Assembly: GCA_026014605.1 (NCBI GenBank)
Contig: JAOZIC010000024.1
Coordinates: 1 to 12,787, forward strand
Source: Candidatus Bathyarchaeota archaeon
Lineage (GTDB): Archaea; Thermoproteota; Bathyarchaeia; Bathyarchaeales; Bathyarchaeaceae
Length of the DNA: 12,787 bases
Reading direction: 5' to 3'
The notes below the pieces were generated by a model. The model saw only the letters and a list, made by a program, of their open reading frames with translations, searched no databases and was not told the DNA's origin. The translations under genes were made by a program, and so were the position numbers. Of the stretch, positions 1 through 4,960 are shown in pieces. Each line of letters begins with the position of its first letter. Position 1 is the first letter of the stretch.

Positions 1-455
1 TCTCTGTCGATTTCCTCAAACCAAATACGAGTAGACGAAATCGGATGATGGTCCTCAGACAAAACCATACGCACCGCAACTATCGCTAAAGGCGGCAAAC
101 CCAAACTTTTTCGTTTTTCGTTGATTTTGTAAGCTACTGGTTCAGTTTCTTTGCTGACAACTATTGCATCCATTCTTCGGTCAGACAAAGTAAGTCCATA
201 AGAATCATGTAAAGGAACAAATTCGTACCGCTGTGATAAGCCACTGTTTTCCAAAAAATTTCTCAAAACAGCCACACGTTCATTGTAGGGGGCAATTTTG
301 TGAGGTTTTCTAGAAGTTTTCACAAAATCGTCGGAAGTAACACCAACAAGGACGTAGTCCCCAACTTCGAAAGCTTTCAGCAGTAATGCCTGATGTCCGC
401 TGTGGAGCAAATCAAAAGTTCCGCCCAAACCAACGACTTCAAACTTTTTCGCCAC
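1..455 (-). CDS. coaD: Archaeal phosphopantetheine adenylyltransferase (PPAT), C-terminus cut by the window edge
   Basis: Transfers AMP from ATP to 4'-phosphopantetheine, giving dephospho-CoA, the penultimate step of CoA synthesis in the cytoplasm. I translated 151 codons from the minus strand. The start region reads GGTFDLLHSGHQ (about residues 11-22), the nucleotidyltransferase nucleotide-binding motif with the H-x-G-H pair at H18/H21. Near the end ISSTRI (139-144) matches the second conserved motif of the fold. The archaeal family is about 150-160 residues, so only a few residues are probably missing at the left edge. The start is GTG at 453-455: the next in-frame codons upstream are GTC, ATT and then a TGA stop, so no other start is possible. 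A GGATGATG stretch just upstream, overlapping the end of the kinase gene, can serve as the ribosome binding site. Only 9 bases separate it from pantoate kinase, so the two are probably cotranscribed. The archaeal enzyme is only distantly related to bacterial CoaD, so the symbol is by function. Confidence 0.9.
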   Translation of the reverse strand, partial: MAKKFEVVGLGGTFDLLHSGHQALLLKAFEVGDYVLVGVTSDDFVKTSRKPHKIAPYNERVAVLRNFLENSGLSQRYEFVPLHDSYGLTLSDRRMDAIVVSKETEPVAYKINEKRKSLGLPPLAIVAVRMVLSEDHHPISSTRIWFEEIDR

Positions 456-464
456 GACAATTCA

Positions 465-1406
465 TCATCCAATCAAACGTGCCCCTTGAAAATCTATTCC
501 AGCAATTATAATCTTTTCTTCAGGCAACATTTTCTTGAATGCTTCATAAACAGAGTCCACATAATCAACCGTAACCAGAGCATGAACAGCTTCACCCAAC
601 ATGTTCTGCGCCGCACCAACTGCCCCAGCCTTTTCCGCAACATCCATCAGCTTTTGCACACGGTCAGTAACAAAACCTGTTTTTTGGGCAAAGATTCTAG
701 AATATTTCATGAAATTCTCCAACGATGGGTCATCAAGAATTTTTTTCAGAGTTTTTCTGCCCCACTCGTTGATTTCTTTTCGTTTATCCTGAGTAGAAAG
801 CAAATCTTTAGTCGGGTAAGGTCGGAAAGTCCCAACAATTATTCTGTGGTCAACAGAAACAGGAACACGGTCCAACAACGCAGTTCCGGGTGCTCCGGGT
901 TCAATTGTTAACCCACAACCACCAAACAACAAAGGTCCAACTGTTCCCAAACCTGTTTTAGCTTTAACTTCAGCCACATGAGCAATCCTTCCCACCTGAT
1001 TGTAAGTAAGGTTAAGTCCCAAAGCTTTGCTTAACGCCAACCCAGTGCCTAGGGCTCCTGCAGCGCTTGAGCCAAAGCCTGCGCCAATTGGTACATTGAC
1101 CATGTGTGAAACATTGACTGAATATGGTTCAGAAACTTTGTCGGTTATCATTTCAACGACGGTCTTGGTTGTTTCTGCCTCTGGACAAGGATTTCCATTG
1201 ATTGATACGTTAATCTGATTTGTTTCTGCATCAGATACAACCACTTCTGTAGAAACACCGTTACTAGGAGAAAAACCGCCACCCCGAGCACCCACCAGCT
1301 CAGGGTCAGTTATCAATTTGCCGTCAGTTGTTCGGTCACAGATTTCAAAAAAACTGGTGATTCCCGAAGGACAAAAAGCTCTGGCAAGTTTAACCAAAAT
1401 TGGCAC
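465..1406 (-). CDS. Pantoate kinase, archaeal GHMP family
   Basis: Phosphorylates pantoate to 4-phosphopantoate with ATP. This is the archaea-specific entry to CoA synthesis; phosphopantothenate synthetase then adds beta-alanine. The protein has 313 residues, normal for the family. It shows the GHMP kinase glycine-rich ATP loop, PIGAGFGSSAAGALG, at about residues 105-119. A second conserved block, AEVKAKTGLGTV (about 145-156), is typical of pantoate kinases. A C-terminal glycine/alanine segment, GAVGAAQNMLGEAVHAL (about 261-277), corresponds to GHMP motif 3. The start codon is GTG at 1404-1406, one base after the TAA of the ECF-type gene upstream (1408-1410). I see no strong Shine-Dalgarno sequence there, so translation is probably coupled to the upstream gene. 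The PPAT gene follows after 9 bases, giving an ECF S-component, pantoate kinase, PPAT operon. No phosphopantothenate synthetase lies in the window. Confidence 0.92.
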   Translation of the reverse strand: MPILVKLARAFCPSGITSFFEICDRTTDGKLITDPELVGARGGGFSPSNGVSTEVVVSDAETNQINVSINGNPCPEAETTKTVVEMITDKVSEPYSVNVSHMVNVPIGAGFGSSAAGALGTGLALSKALGLNLTYNQVGRIAHVAEVKAKTGLGTVGPLLFGGCGLTIEPGAPGTALLDRVPVSVDHRIIVGTFRPYPTKDLLSTQDKRKEINEWGRKTLKKILDDPSLENFMKYSRIFAQKTGFVTDRVQKLMDVAEKAGAVGAAQNMLGEAVHALVTVDYVDSVYEAFKKMLPEEKIIIAGIDFQGARLIG

Positions 1407-1407
1407 C

Positions 1408-2148
1408 TTAGTTTTTGTTAGGTGGAGTCAGGAATGGAAAGGCACGGTAACAGACTTTGGCAACGGGTGGAACTATGGCAACAAGGAACGGAATTTCAGT
1501 AGCAAAAGTCCAAACAAGCCACGAAAAGCTTGCGTATAATGGGGCATTGCTTGAAAAACCAGTTGTTAAAGGTAAGGTAAGAACTTGGCTGTAAGCCCAA
1601 AGACCAAAGCCAATAATGGCACTTCCCACCAGAAGTCCAACAACAGATGCTAAACCATAGGTTTTCCATTCAGGTTTCCATAACCCAAATCCAACAACTA
1701 TTGCATCTGAAGCAAAAAGGACACCCAAGAACATTGCAACAATATCCAAGGTTAACATTTCAATACTGTAAAGGTAAACAATCATCACAGTCAGTAACGC
1801 ACTGCCAACAAGTAATGAAAGCAAAATTTTGCGCCACTCAATTTTTAGTCGAGAAATCCAACCAACAATGTAGAATCCAGCAAAATTTGATGTACAACCA
1901 ACTGTTAGACTCAAAAGAGCAATTCCATGTCCAGGCTGAACCATATCACTTACAAAGATTCCAATTGCAGCACCCAAGCCTCCAACCCAAGGTCCAAAAA
2001 GGACAGCGAAAATTCCTGGTACGATAACTGCGGGCCAAAATTTTACAACTCCAACAACGGGTGCAGTTAGCCCCATATTTGTTAAGATTCCTACAAGTGC
2101 ATAAAGAGCAGCGCTAATGCCAATCATTGTGATATCTAGAGTTTTCAT
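1408..2148 (-). CDS. ECF-type transporter S component, possible CoA-precursor uptake
   Basis: A 246-residue integral membrane protein resembling the substrate-binding S components of energy-coupling-factor (ECF) vitamin transporters. Hydrophobic spans are visible at roughly 5-25, 33-52, 55-70, 75-98, 108-128, 133-156, 165-190 and 205-232. The first 100 residues carry features I associate with S components: a VVKFWPAVIVPGIFAVLFGP block (about 34-53), a G-rich GGLGAAIGIFVSD segment (56-68) and a conserved-looking SNFAGFY (87-93). An S component needs the shared ATPases and EcfT; none is encoded here, so they would have to be supplied from elsewhere. The substrate cannot be read from the sequence. 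Its position one base ahead of pantoate kinase and in line with PPAT suggests pantoate, pantothenate or a related CoA precursor; that is inference from context. The start is ATG with a weak GGATG upstream. It is the first gene of the operon and is divergent from the ferredoxin gene. Confidence 0.7.
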   Translation of the reverse strand: MKTLDITMIGISAALYALVGILTNMGLTAPVVGVVKFWPAVIVPGIFAVLFGPWVGGLGAAIGIFVSDMVQPGHGIALLSLTVGCTSNFAGFYIVGWISRLKIEWRKILLSLLVGSALLTVMIVYLYSIEMLTLDIVAMFLGVLFASDAIVVGFGLWKPEWKTYGLASVVGLLVGSAIIGFGLWAYSQVLTLPLTTGFSSNAPLYASFSWLVWTFATEIPFLVAIVPPVAKVCYRAFPFLTPPNKN

Positions 2149-2333
2149 AATTTGTTACATCCGATTTTTGTTAAGAAAATCAGGGGAGAGTCTAAACTAA
2201 ATAATAGTTTCGTATGGTTTGTCTAAACATGTTCATCATCTCTAGACTCTTTGAATACACAGTTTTTGTTAAACAGAAAAAAATTAATTGCACATCCAGC
2301 GAACAATTACCCGAGAACTCGGTGGTAAATTTC
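2149..2333. promoter_or_regulatory. Divergent intergenic region between the ECF/CoA operon and ferredoxin
   Basis: This 185-base AT-rich gap must hold the promoters of both divergent units. A perfect inverted repeat, AAACTA-5 bases-TAGTTT, spans 2194-2210, about 45-60 bases upstream of the ECF start. It overlaps an AT-rich stretch that could be that operon's TATA element when read on the minus strand. Facing the ferredoxin, a run of A followed by TTAATT (about 2278-2289) is a weak TATA candidate. A small hairpin at 2311-2322 abuts the ferredoxin ribosome binding site. A longer in-frame ORF extends the ferredoxin upstream into this gap, but it shows no protein-like features and I do not call it. 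Confidence 0.4.
2311..2322 (+). promoter_or_regulatory. Short perfect hairpin next to the ferredoxin ribosome binding site
   Basis: CCGAG-AA-CTCGG is a perfect inverted repeat (alternatively CCGA with a GAAC tetraloop). Its right arm ends in the first GG of the GGTGGT ribosome binding site at 2321-2326. In an mRNA it could partly mask that site. The stem is short and may be coincidental. Confidence 0.3.
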
Positions 2334-2561
2334 ATGAAATACAAAATTGAAATAGAACGCACAGGATGTATAGCCTGTGGCGCATGTTACACAACTGATT
2401 CAACACATTTTGAACCAGATGACCAAGGAAAATCAACAGTAGTTGGCGGAGAAACCGACGAAAAAACGTCTTCTGGTGTATTCGACGATGACAACATAGA
2501 AAGTGCTCAAGAAGCTGAAGATTCTTGCCCCGTATCTATCATATTAGTAACCGAACTGTAA
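2334..2561 (+). CDS. Small [4Fe-4S] ferredoxin
   Basis: A 75-residue acidic ferredoxin that should carry one electron on a single [4Fe-4S] cluster. The ligands are visible: CIACGAC gives C12, C15 and C18, and the fourth is C65 in the SCP motif near the C-terminus. This C-x2-C-x2-C...CP pattern and the acidic loop between resemble the one-cluster ferredoxins of hyperthermophiles such as Thermotoga and Pyrococcus. All four ligands are cysteine, so a full four-iron cluster is expected. I chose ATG 2334 because GGTGGT lies 7 bases upstream and because the protein family begins here. The reading frame is open back to 2214, but that extension lacks ferredoxin features. It stands alone, divergent from the CoA operon and upstream of rpoH. 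A ferredoxin is the usual redox partner of the CODH encoded further right, so it could serve that enzyme; that link is inference. Confidence 0.9.
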   Translation: MKYKIEIERTGCIACGACYTTDSTHFEPDDQGKSTVVGGETDEKTSSGVFDDDNIESAQEAEDSCPVSIILVTEL

Positions 2562-2625
2562 ATGGTTAAAAATCAAGGCTAATTGACAAAAATAGCGTAA
2601 AGTTTAAGGGTTTGGGTTCGGTTCT

Positions 2626-2637
2626 CCCTTTAAATAC
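2626..2637 (+). promoter_or_regulatory. TATA-box promoter of rpoH
   Basis: CCCTTTAAATAC contains TTTAAATA at 2629-2636, close to the archaeal TATA consensus. Transcription would begin about 25 bases downstream, near 2657-2660. This argues against the TTG starts at 2638 and 2647 and favours TTG 2662. The same 12 bases occur in the tbp promoter on the other strand. Confidence 0.6.
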
Positions 2638-2661
2638 TTGTCTAGCTTGAGGAATGAATAT

Positions 2662-3204
2662 TTGAGCACTGCAGAAACGTTGGTAGAGAAGAAAACCAAG
2701 GTTCTCATAAAACTTCGTGGTTACAAAGTCATAAAAAAAGAGGAAATAAAGAACGCACTTAGCATAACCGTCAAAATGAAAGACGGAGAAAAAGCGATTA
2801 TTTGGGCAGTTTTAACCGATGGAACAGTAGGAGTTGCATATGTTACACAACTCAAAAAAGCCATGGACGACGCCGAAATCAAAAAAGGAATAATCACCAC
2901 TATCGGCAAATACACCCACACCGCCAAGTCCCGAGCAAAATCAAGTGGAATAGAATTGATCCCCAAAATCTTTCCATCATTCCAAATCTTTGACCACGAC
3001 TTTGTGTCTAAACATGAAGTGCTCACACCTGAAGAAAAACAGCAACTTCTGGAAGAGTACAAAATGCAGGCATACCAGTTACCCAGAATCAACTCCTCTG
3101 ACCCTTCAGTTATCGCAGTAGGCGGCAATCCAGGAGACATAGTCAGAGTAATCAGAAAAAGCACAACAGCAGGCAAATACGTCGCCTACAGGTATGTAGT
3201 CTAA
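2662..3204 (+). CDS. rpoH: RNA polymerase subunit H (RpoH/RPB5) with an extra N-terminal domain resembling the RPB5 jaw domain
   Basis: Subunit of the archaeal DNA-dependent RNA polymerase, sitting in the lower jaw near downstream DNA. About the last 75 residues are a canonical RpoH domain: HDFVSKHEVL, then YKMQAYQLPRI, SDP, GDIVRVIRKSTTAG and YRYVV at the C-terminus. Ordinary archaeal RpoH consists of just that domain, about 80 residues. Here about 100 residues precede it (180 in total from TTG 2662). They show a GY-x-V-x3-E motif (RGYKVIKKEE), a TVGV strand, MDDAEIKKGIITT, a T-x-A-K and then GIELIPKIFPSF. The human RPB5 N-terminal domain has similar elements in the same order: RGYLVTQDEL, KVGI, MQEENITRALIVV and TPSAK. 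That domain has a nuclease-like fold. The start is inferred from the TATA box at 2629-2636; GAGG (2649-2652) lies 9 bases upstream of the TTG. In-frame TTG codons at 2638 and 2647 are alternatives. It lies apart from rpoB/rpoA, where archaeal rpoH usually sits, so a second copy elsewhere is possible. Confidence 0.85.
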   Translation: MSTAETLVEKKTKVLIKLRGYKVIKKEEIKNALSITVKMKDGEKAIIWAVLTDGTVGVAYVTQLKKAMDDAEIKKGIITTIGKYTHTAKSRAKSSGIELIPKIFPSFQIFDHDFVSKHEVLTPEEKQQLLEEYKMQAYQLPRINSSDPSVIAVGGNPGDIVRVIRKSTTAGKYVAYRYVV

Positions 3205-3221
3205 AACAGTTTTCATTAACT

Positions 3222-3282
3222 ATCGGGTGAAGCAGGTTTTATTTCTGCAATACCCCATTAACCGATTTTTCCATTTTTATTT
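3222..3282 (+). terminator. Possible rpoH terminator: nested stems plus T-rich tract
   Basis: ATCGG (3222-3226) can pair with CCGAT (3262-3266), enclosing an inner GCAG/CTGC stem (3232-3235 with 3245-3248). A T-rich stretch follows to about 3282. The stems are short; the T-rich tract alone could end transcription in an archaeon. Confidence 0.35.
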
Positions 3283-3290
3283 AAAATATA
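3279..3290 (+). promoter_or_regulatory. Candidate TATA box of mntP
   Basis: An AT-rich element, ATTTAAAATATA, lies about 75-85 bases upstream of the mntP start. It would place the transcript start near 3310 and give a leader of about 50 bases. I looked for a yybP-ykoY Mn riboswitch, as precedes mntP in some bacteria, and could not recognise one. Confidence 0.4.
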
Positions 3291-3363
3291 CTGCTCTTGA
3301 TTCAGAAACATTTTTAGGCACAAAGCCAGTTTGAAAGTCTAAAACCATTAAAAGTGAAGACAA

Positions 3364-3921
3364 TTGGACCTGACAACGTTATTGATTGCGTTGGCACTGG
3401 CAATGGACTCGTTTTCAGTTTCAATTGCGCACGGACTGACAACAAAAACTTTCAAAGCATCTAACGCAACCAAAATTGCAGCATTTTTCGGATTTTTTCA
3501 AGCATTCATGCCCCTTGTTGGCTGGTATGCAGGCGTATACGTTTTAGATTTAATCGCAGAATTTGACCACTGGGTCGCATTCTTTCTTCTAACATTCATT
3601 GGCTCAAGAATGATTTACGAATCAGTCAAAGACGGCGAAGACAAACTCGCAAGCTCACTTAGCATCAAAATACTGTTGATATTATCCATCGCAACCAGCA
3701 TCGATGCTTTGGCGGTGGGGCTTGGTCTTTCTGTTGCTAATGTTTCAATCACGGAGTTGGTAATCGTAACGGGTGTTGTTACTTTCGCGTTATCATTCGT
3801 TGGAGTGTATATTGGACGCAGATTTGGATGCTTACTAAAAAACAGAGTTGAAGCATTAGGCGGCATAATTCTAATCGGCATAGGACTGAAAATGCTCCTT
3901 GAACATCTAGGAGTCATTTAA
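3364..3921 (+). CDS. mntP: Manganese efflux pump MntP
   Basis: Exports Mn2+ across the cytoplasmic membrane and so prevents manganese toxicity. The 185-residue protein matches the MntP (formerly YebN/DUF204) family in length and layout. Six hydrophobic segments lie at about 1-20, 36-60, 68-86, 100-124, 130-152 and 163-183. The two conserved transmembrane aspartates are present: D15 in AMDSFSVS and D114 in SIDALAVGLGLS. The internal two-fold similarity of these two segments is typical of the family. PLVGWYAG, HWVAFFLLTFIGSRMI and the C-terminal ALGGIILIGIGLKML also match E. coli MntP well. The start is TTG at 3364, placed so that the first transmembrane segment begins normally; AGTGAAG just upstream is a weak ribosome binding site. 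A winged-helix regulator follows after 38 bases on the same strand, so the two could be cotranscribed or functionally linked. Confidence 0.92.
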   Translation: MDLTTLLIALALAMDSFSVSIAHGLTTKTFKASNATKIAAFFGFFQAFMPLVGWYAGVYVLDLIAEFDHWVAFFLLTFIGSRMIYESVKDGEDKLASSLSIKILLILSIATSIDALAVGLGLSVANVSITELVIVTGVVTFALSFVGVYIGRRFGCLLKNRVEALGGIILIGIGLKMLLEHLGVI

Positions 3922-3959
3922 CAACCTGCAAGTTTACACCATATTCTTTTTCTCGTAAT

Positions 3960-4352
3960 ATGTTTGCGAAAGAAACACAGTATTTTAATCAAAAAATGTA
4001 TAGAAGAAAAATACTGAAGAAAAATAGCGAGGAACTAATCTTGAAAAACATTGAACTACAAGCACTATGGCAACGCAGAGACAGACTGCATATTATGGCA
4101 GAAATAATGGAAGCAGCAAAAGAGGGCCAACTCAAAACCAAAATCATGTACACAGTAAACTTGAGTTTCAGCCAAGTCAACGAATATCTCACATTCTTAA
4201 CACAAAGGGGCTTTATTGACGTTCGACCAGTAAAAGGCAAAAAAGTATACGAAACAACCTCCAAAGGCAAACTGTACATAGAAAACTACATGGAAATGTC
4301 AGACCGACTTAACACAGAGGAATCTGTTGAACCTCAAGTTATTCTGAACTAA
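3960..4352 (+). CDS. Winged-helix transcriptional regulator, HTH_45-like
   Basis: A 130-residue, lysine-rich, soluble protein whose middle matches the archaeal single winged-helix family that I know as HTH_45. Residues about 38-67 read QRRDRLHIMAEIMEAAKEG followed by KTKIMYTVNLS, which is the hallmark of that family. SQVNEYLTFLTQRGFI (71-86) is the recognition-helix region. The wing follows, ending in YETTSKGKLYIENY (97-110). It probably binds DNA as a dimer. I see no metal-binding cysteine/histidine cluster or ligand domain. The start is uncertain: ATG 3960 has no clear ribosome binding site, and an in-frame ATG at 3996 (residue 13) is an alternative. It lies 38 bases after mntP on the same strand, so it may be cotranscribed with or act near mntP. 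Its targets cannot be told from the sequence. Confidence 0.8.
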   Translation: MFAKETQYFNQKMYRRKILKKNSEELILKNIELQALWQRRDRLHIMAEIMEAAKEGQLKTKIMYTVNLSFSQVNEYLTFLTQRGFIDVRPVKGKKVYETTSKGKLYIENYMEMSDRLNTEESVEPQVILN

Positions 4353-4630
4353 AAGGCAATCAAACAAGTCTTCTGAAGACATCAAAACTATAACATGCCA
4401 AATGTGATAAACAGCATCTAAAAACTGATAGTGTAACTTTTGTACATAAAAGTACATAATTTGGGTTTTCGTGCAAAAAAAACTCAGTGCTCACATTTAG
4501 GACTGTTAAAATAATAACGTATTTTTCGAATTATTGTACACAAGTTTATAAGTAACTTTAATGTAAAGATTTTCTGAGTTAGTGTTCTGAAGAAGCTAAT
4601 TCTCTCGAATGAATAGGAGGTGCAATCCGA
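4353..4630 (+). promoter_or_regulatory. Gap with two palindromes, TATA box and leader of the zinc-ribbon gene
   Basis: This AT-rich gap holds no convincing gene. GTCTTC-T-GAAGAC (4368-4380) is a perfect palindrome just after the regulator gene. ACTTTT-6 bases-AAAAGT (4436-4453) is an inverted repeat containing GTACAT, followed by a second GTACATAA. Both look like possible operators. TTTATAAG at 4545-4552 is a good TATA box. It would start transcription near 4575, leaving a leader of about 55 bases that ends in a strong Shine-Dalgarno. A 77-codon minus-strand frame covers part of this region, but it is the shadow of the zinc-ribbon gene and its leader. Confidence 0.5.
4615..4622 (+). promoter_or_regulatory. 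Strong Shine-Dalgarno of the zinc-ribbon gene
   Basis: AGGAGGTG, near-perfect to the 16S rRNA 3' end, lies 8 bases before ATG 4631. It is the strongest plus-strand ribosome binding site in the window and fixes the start of this very small gene. Confidence 0.85.
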
Positions 4631-4783
4631 ATGTCTTATGGAGGACCACGAGAAATGCACGACGCAGTCTGTTCTGAATGTGGACAAAAGTGTCAAGTTC
4701 CTTTCAAACCAGACCAAAGTAGACCCGTATATTGTAGGGAATGTTACGCTAAACGAAGACCCCCGAGAAGAAATAGATACTAA
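4631..4783 (+). CDS. Small zinc-ribbon protein, CxxC-x17-CxxC type
   Basis: A 50-residue protein (MSYGGPREMHDAV at the N-terminus). It has two CxxC knuckles, C14-x2-C17 and C35-x2-C38, exactly 17 residues apart. This matches the CxxC-x17-CxxC domain pattern known in archaea and in some uncultured bacteria; VPFKP followed by RPVYC between the knuckles is typical. A fifth cysteine (C21) lies in the loop. The four paired cysteines should bind one zinc. The C-terminus is strongly basic (AKRRPPRRNRY), which suggests binding to RNA, DNA or the ribosome; the function is not known to me. A TATA box (4545-4552) and a near-perfect Shine-Dalgarno with 8-base spacing support a real, probably well-expressed gene. 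It is monocistronic and convergent with tbp. The CDS is shorter than common ORF cut-offs and easy to miss. Confidence 0.88.
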   Translation: MSYGGPREMHDAVCSECGQKCQVPFKPDQSRPVYCRECYAKRRPPRRNRY

Positions 4784-4799
4784 GCGTAACAGCTAAAGT

Positions 4800-4850
4800 C
4801 TATCTTTCTTCACTCTCTCTTTTTACAACTTTTTTTACTTTTAATAACCA
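4800..4850 (+). terminator. Pyrimidine-rich terminator after the zinc-ribbon gene
   Basis: About 20 bases past the stop begins a long T/C-rich tract with T runs of 5, 7 and 4. There is no hairpin. T tracts of this sort end transcription in archaea. Confidence 0.5.
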
Positions 4851-4873
4851 AATTTTCAAGAAACTCTTCAACG

Positions 4874-4939
4874 AGAATTAAAAAAAATAAGAAATTGTTT
4901 TGGGTTAACATTGGAAAAAAGATTGGAAGCTAACCCAAA
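4874..4939 (-). terminator. tbp terminator: 9-bp stem plus T-rich tract on the minus strand
   Basis: TTTGGGTTA (4899-4907) and TAACCCAAA (4931-4939) form a perfect 9-bp stem with a 23-base loop. The loop carries a direct repeat, ATTGGAA (4910-4916 and 4922-4928). Read on the minus strand, the stem follows the tbp stop by about 20 bases and is followed by a T-rich tract with a run of 8 T (about 4874-4898). Confidence 0.5.
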
Positions 4940-4960
4940 CGTGATGAACTTAACAAGGAT

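Noticed and set aside
2214..2333. 40-residue N-terminal extension of the ferredoxin
   Set aside because: There is no ferredoxin or targeting feature in it, and a good ribosome binding site precedes ATG 2334.
3205..3363. Mn-sensing yybP-ykoY riboswitch upstream of mntP
   Set aside because: I cannot find the conserved loop sequences or helices; the short gap is explained by a terminator-like structure and a TATA box.
4400..4430. Possible C/D box small RNA (GTGATAA then CTGA)
   Set aside because: The C box has a mismatch, there are no C'/D' boxes at the right spacing and no terminal stem; support is too weak.
4484..4717. 77-codon minus-strand frame
   Set aside because: It lies antisense to the zinc-ribbon gene and its TATA/leader region; the composition is not protein-like and the plus-strand signals are far better.
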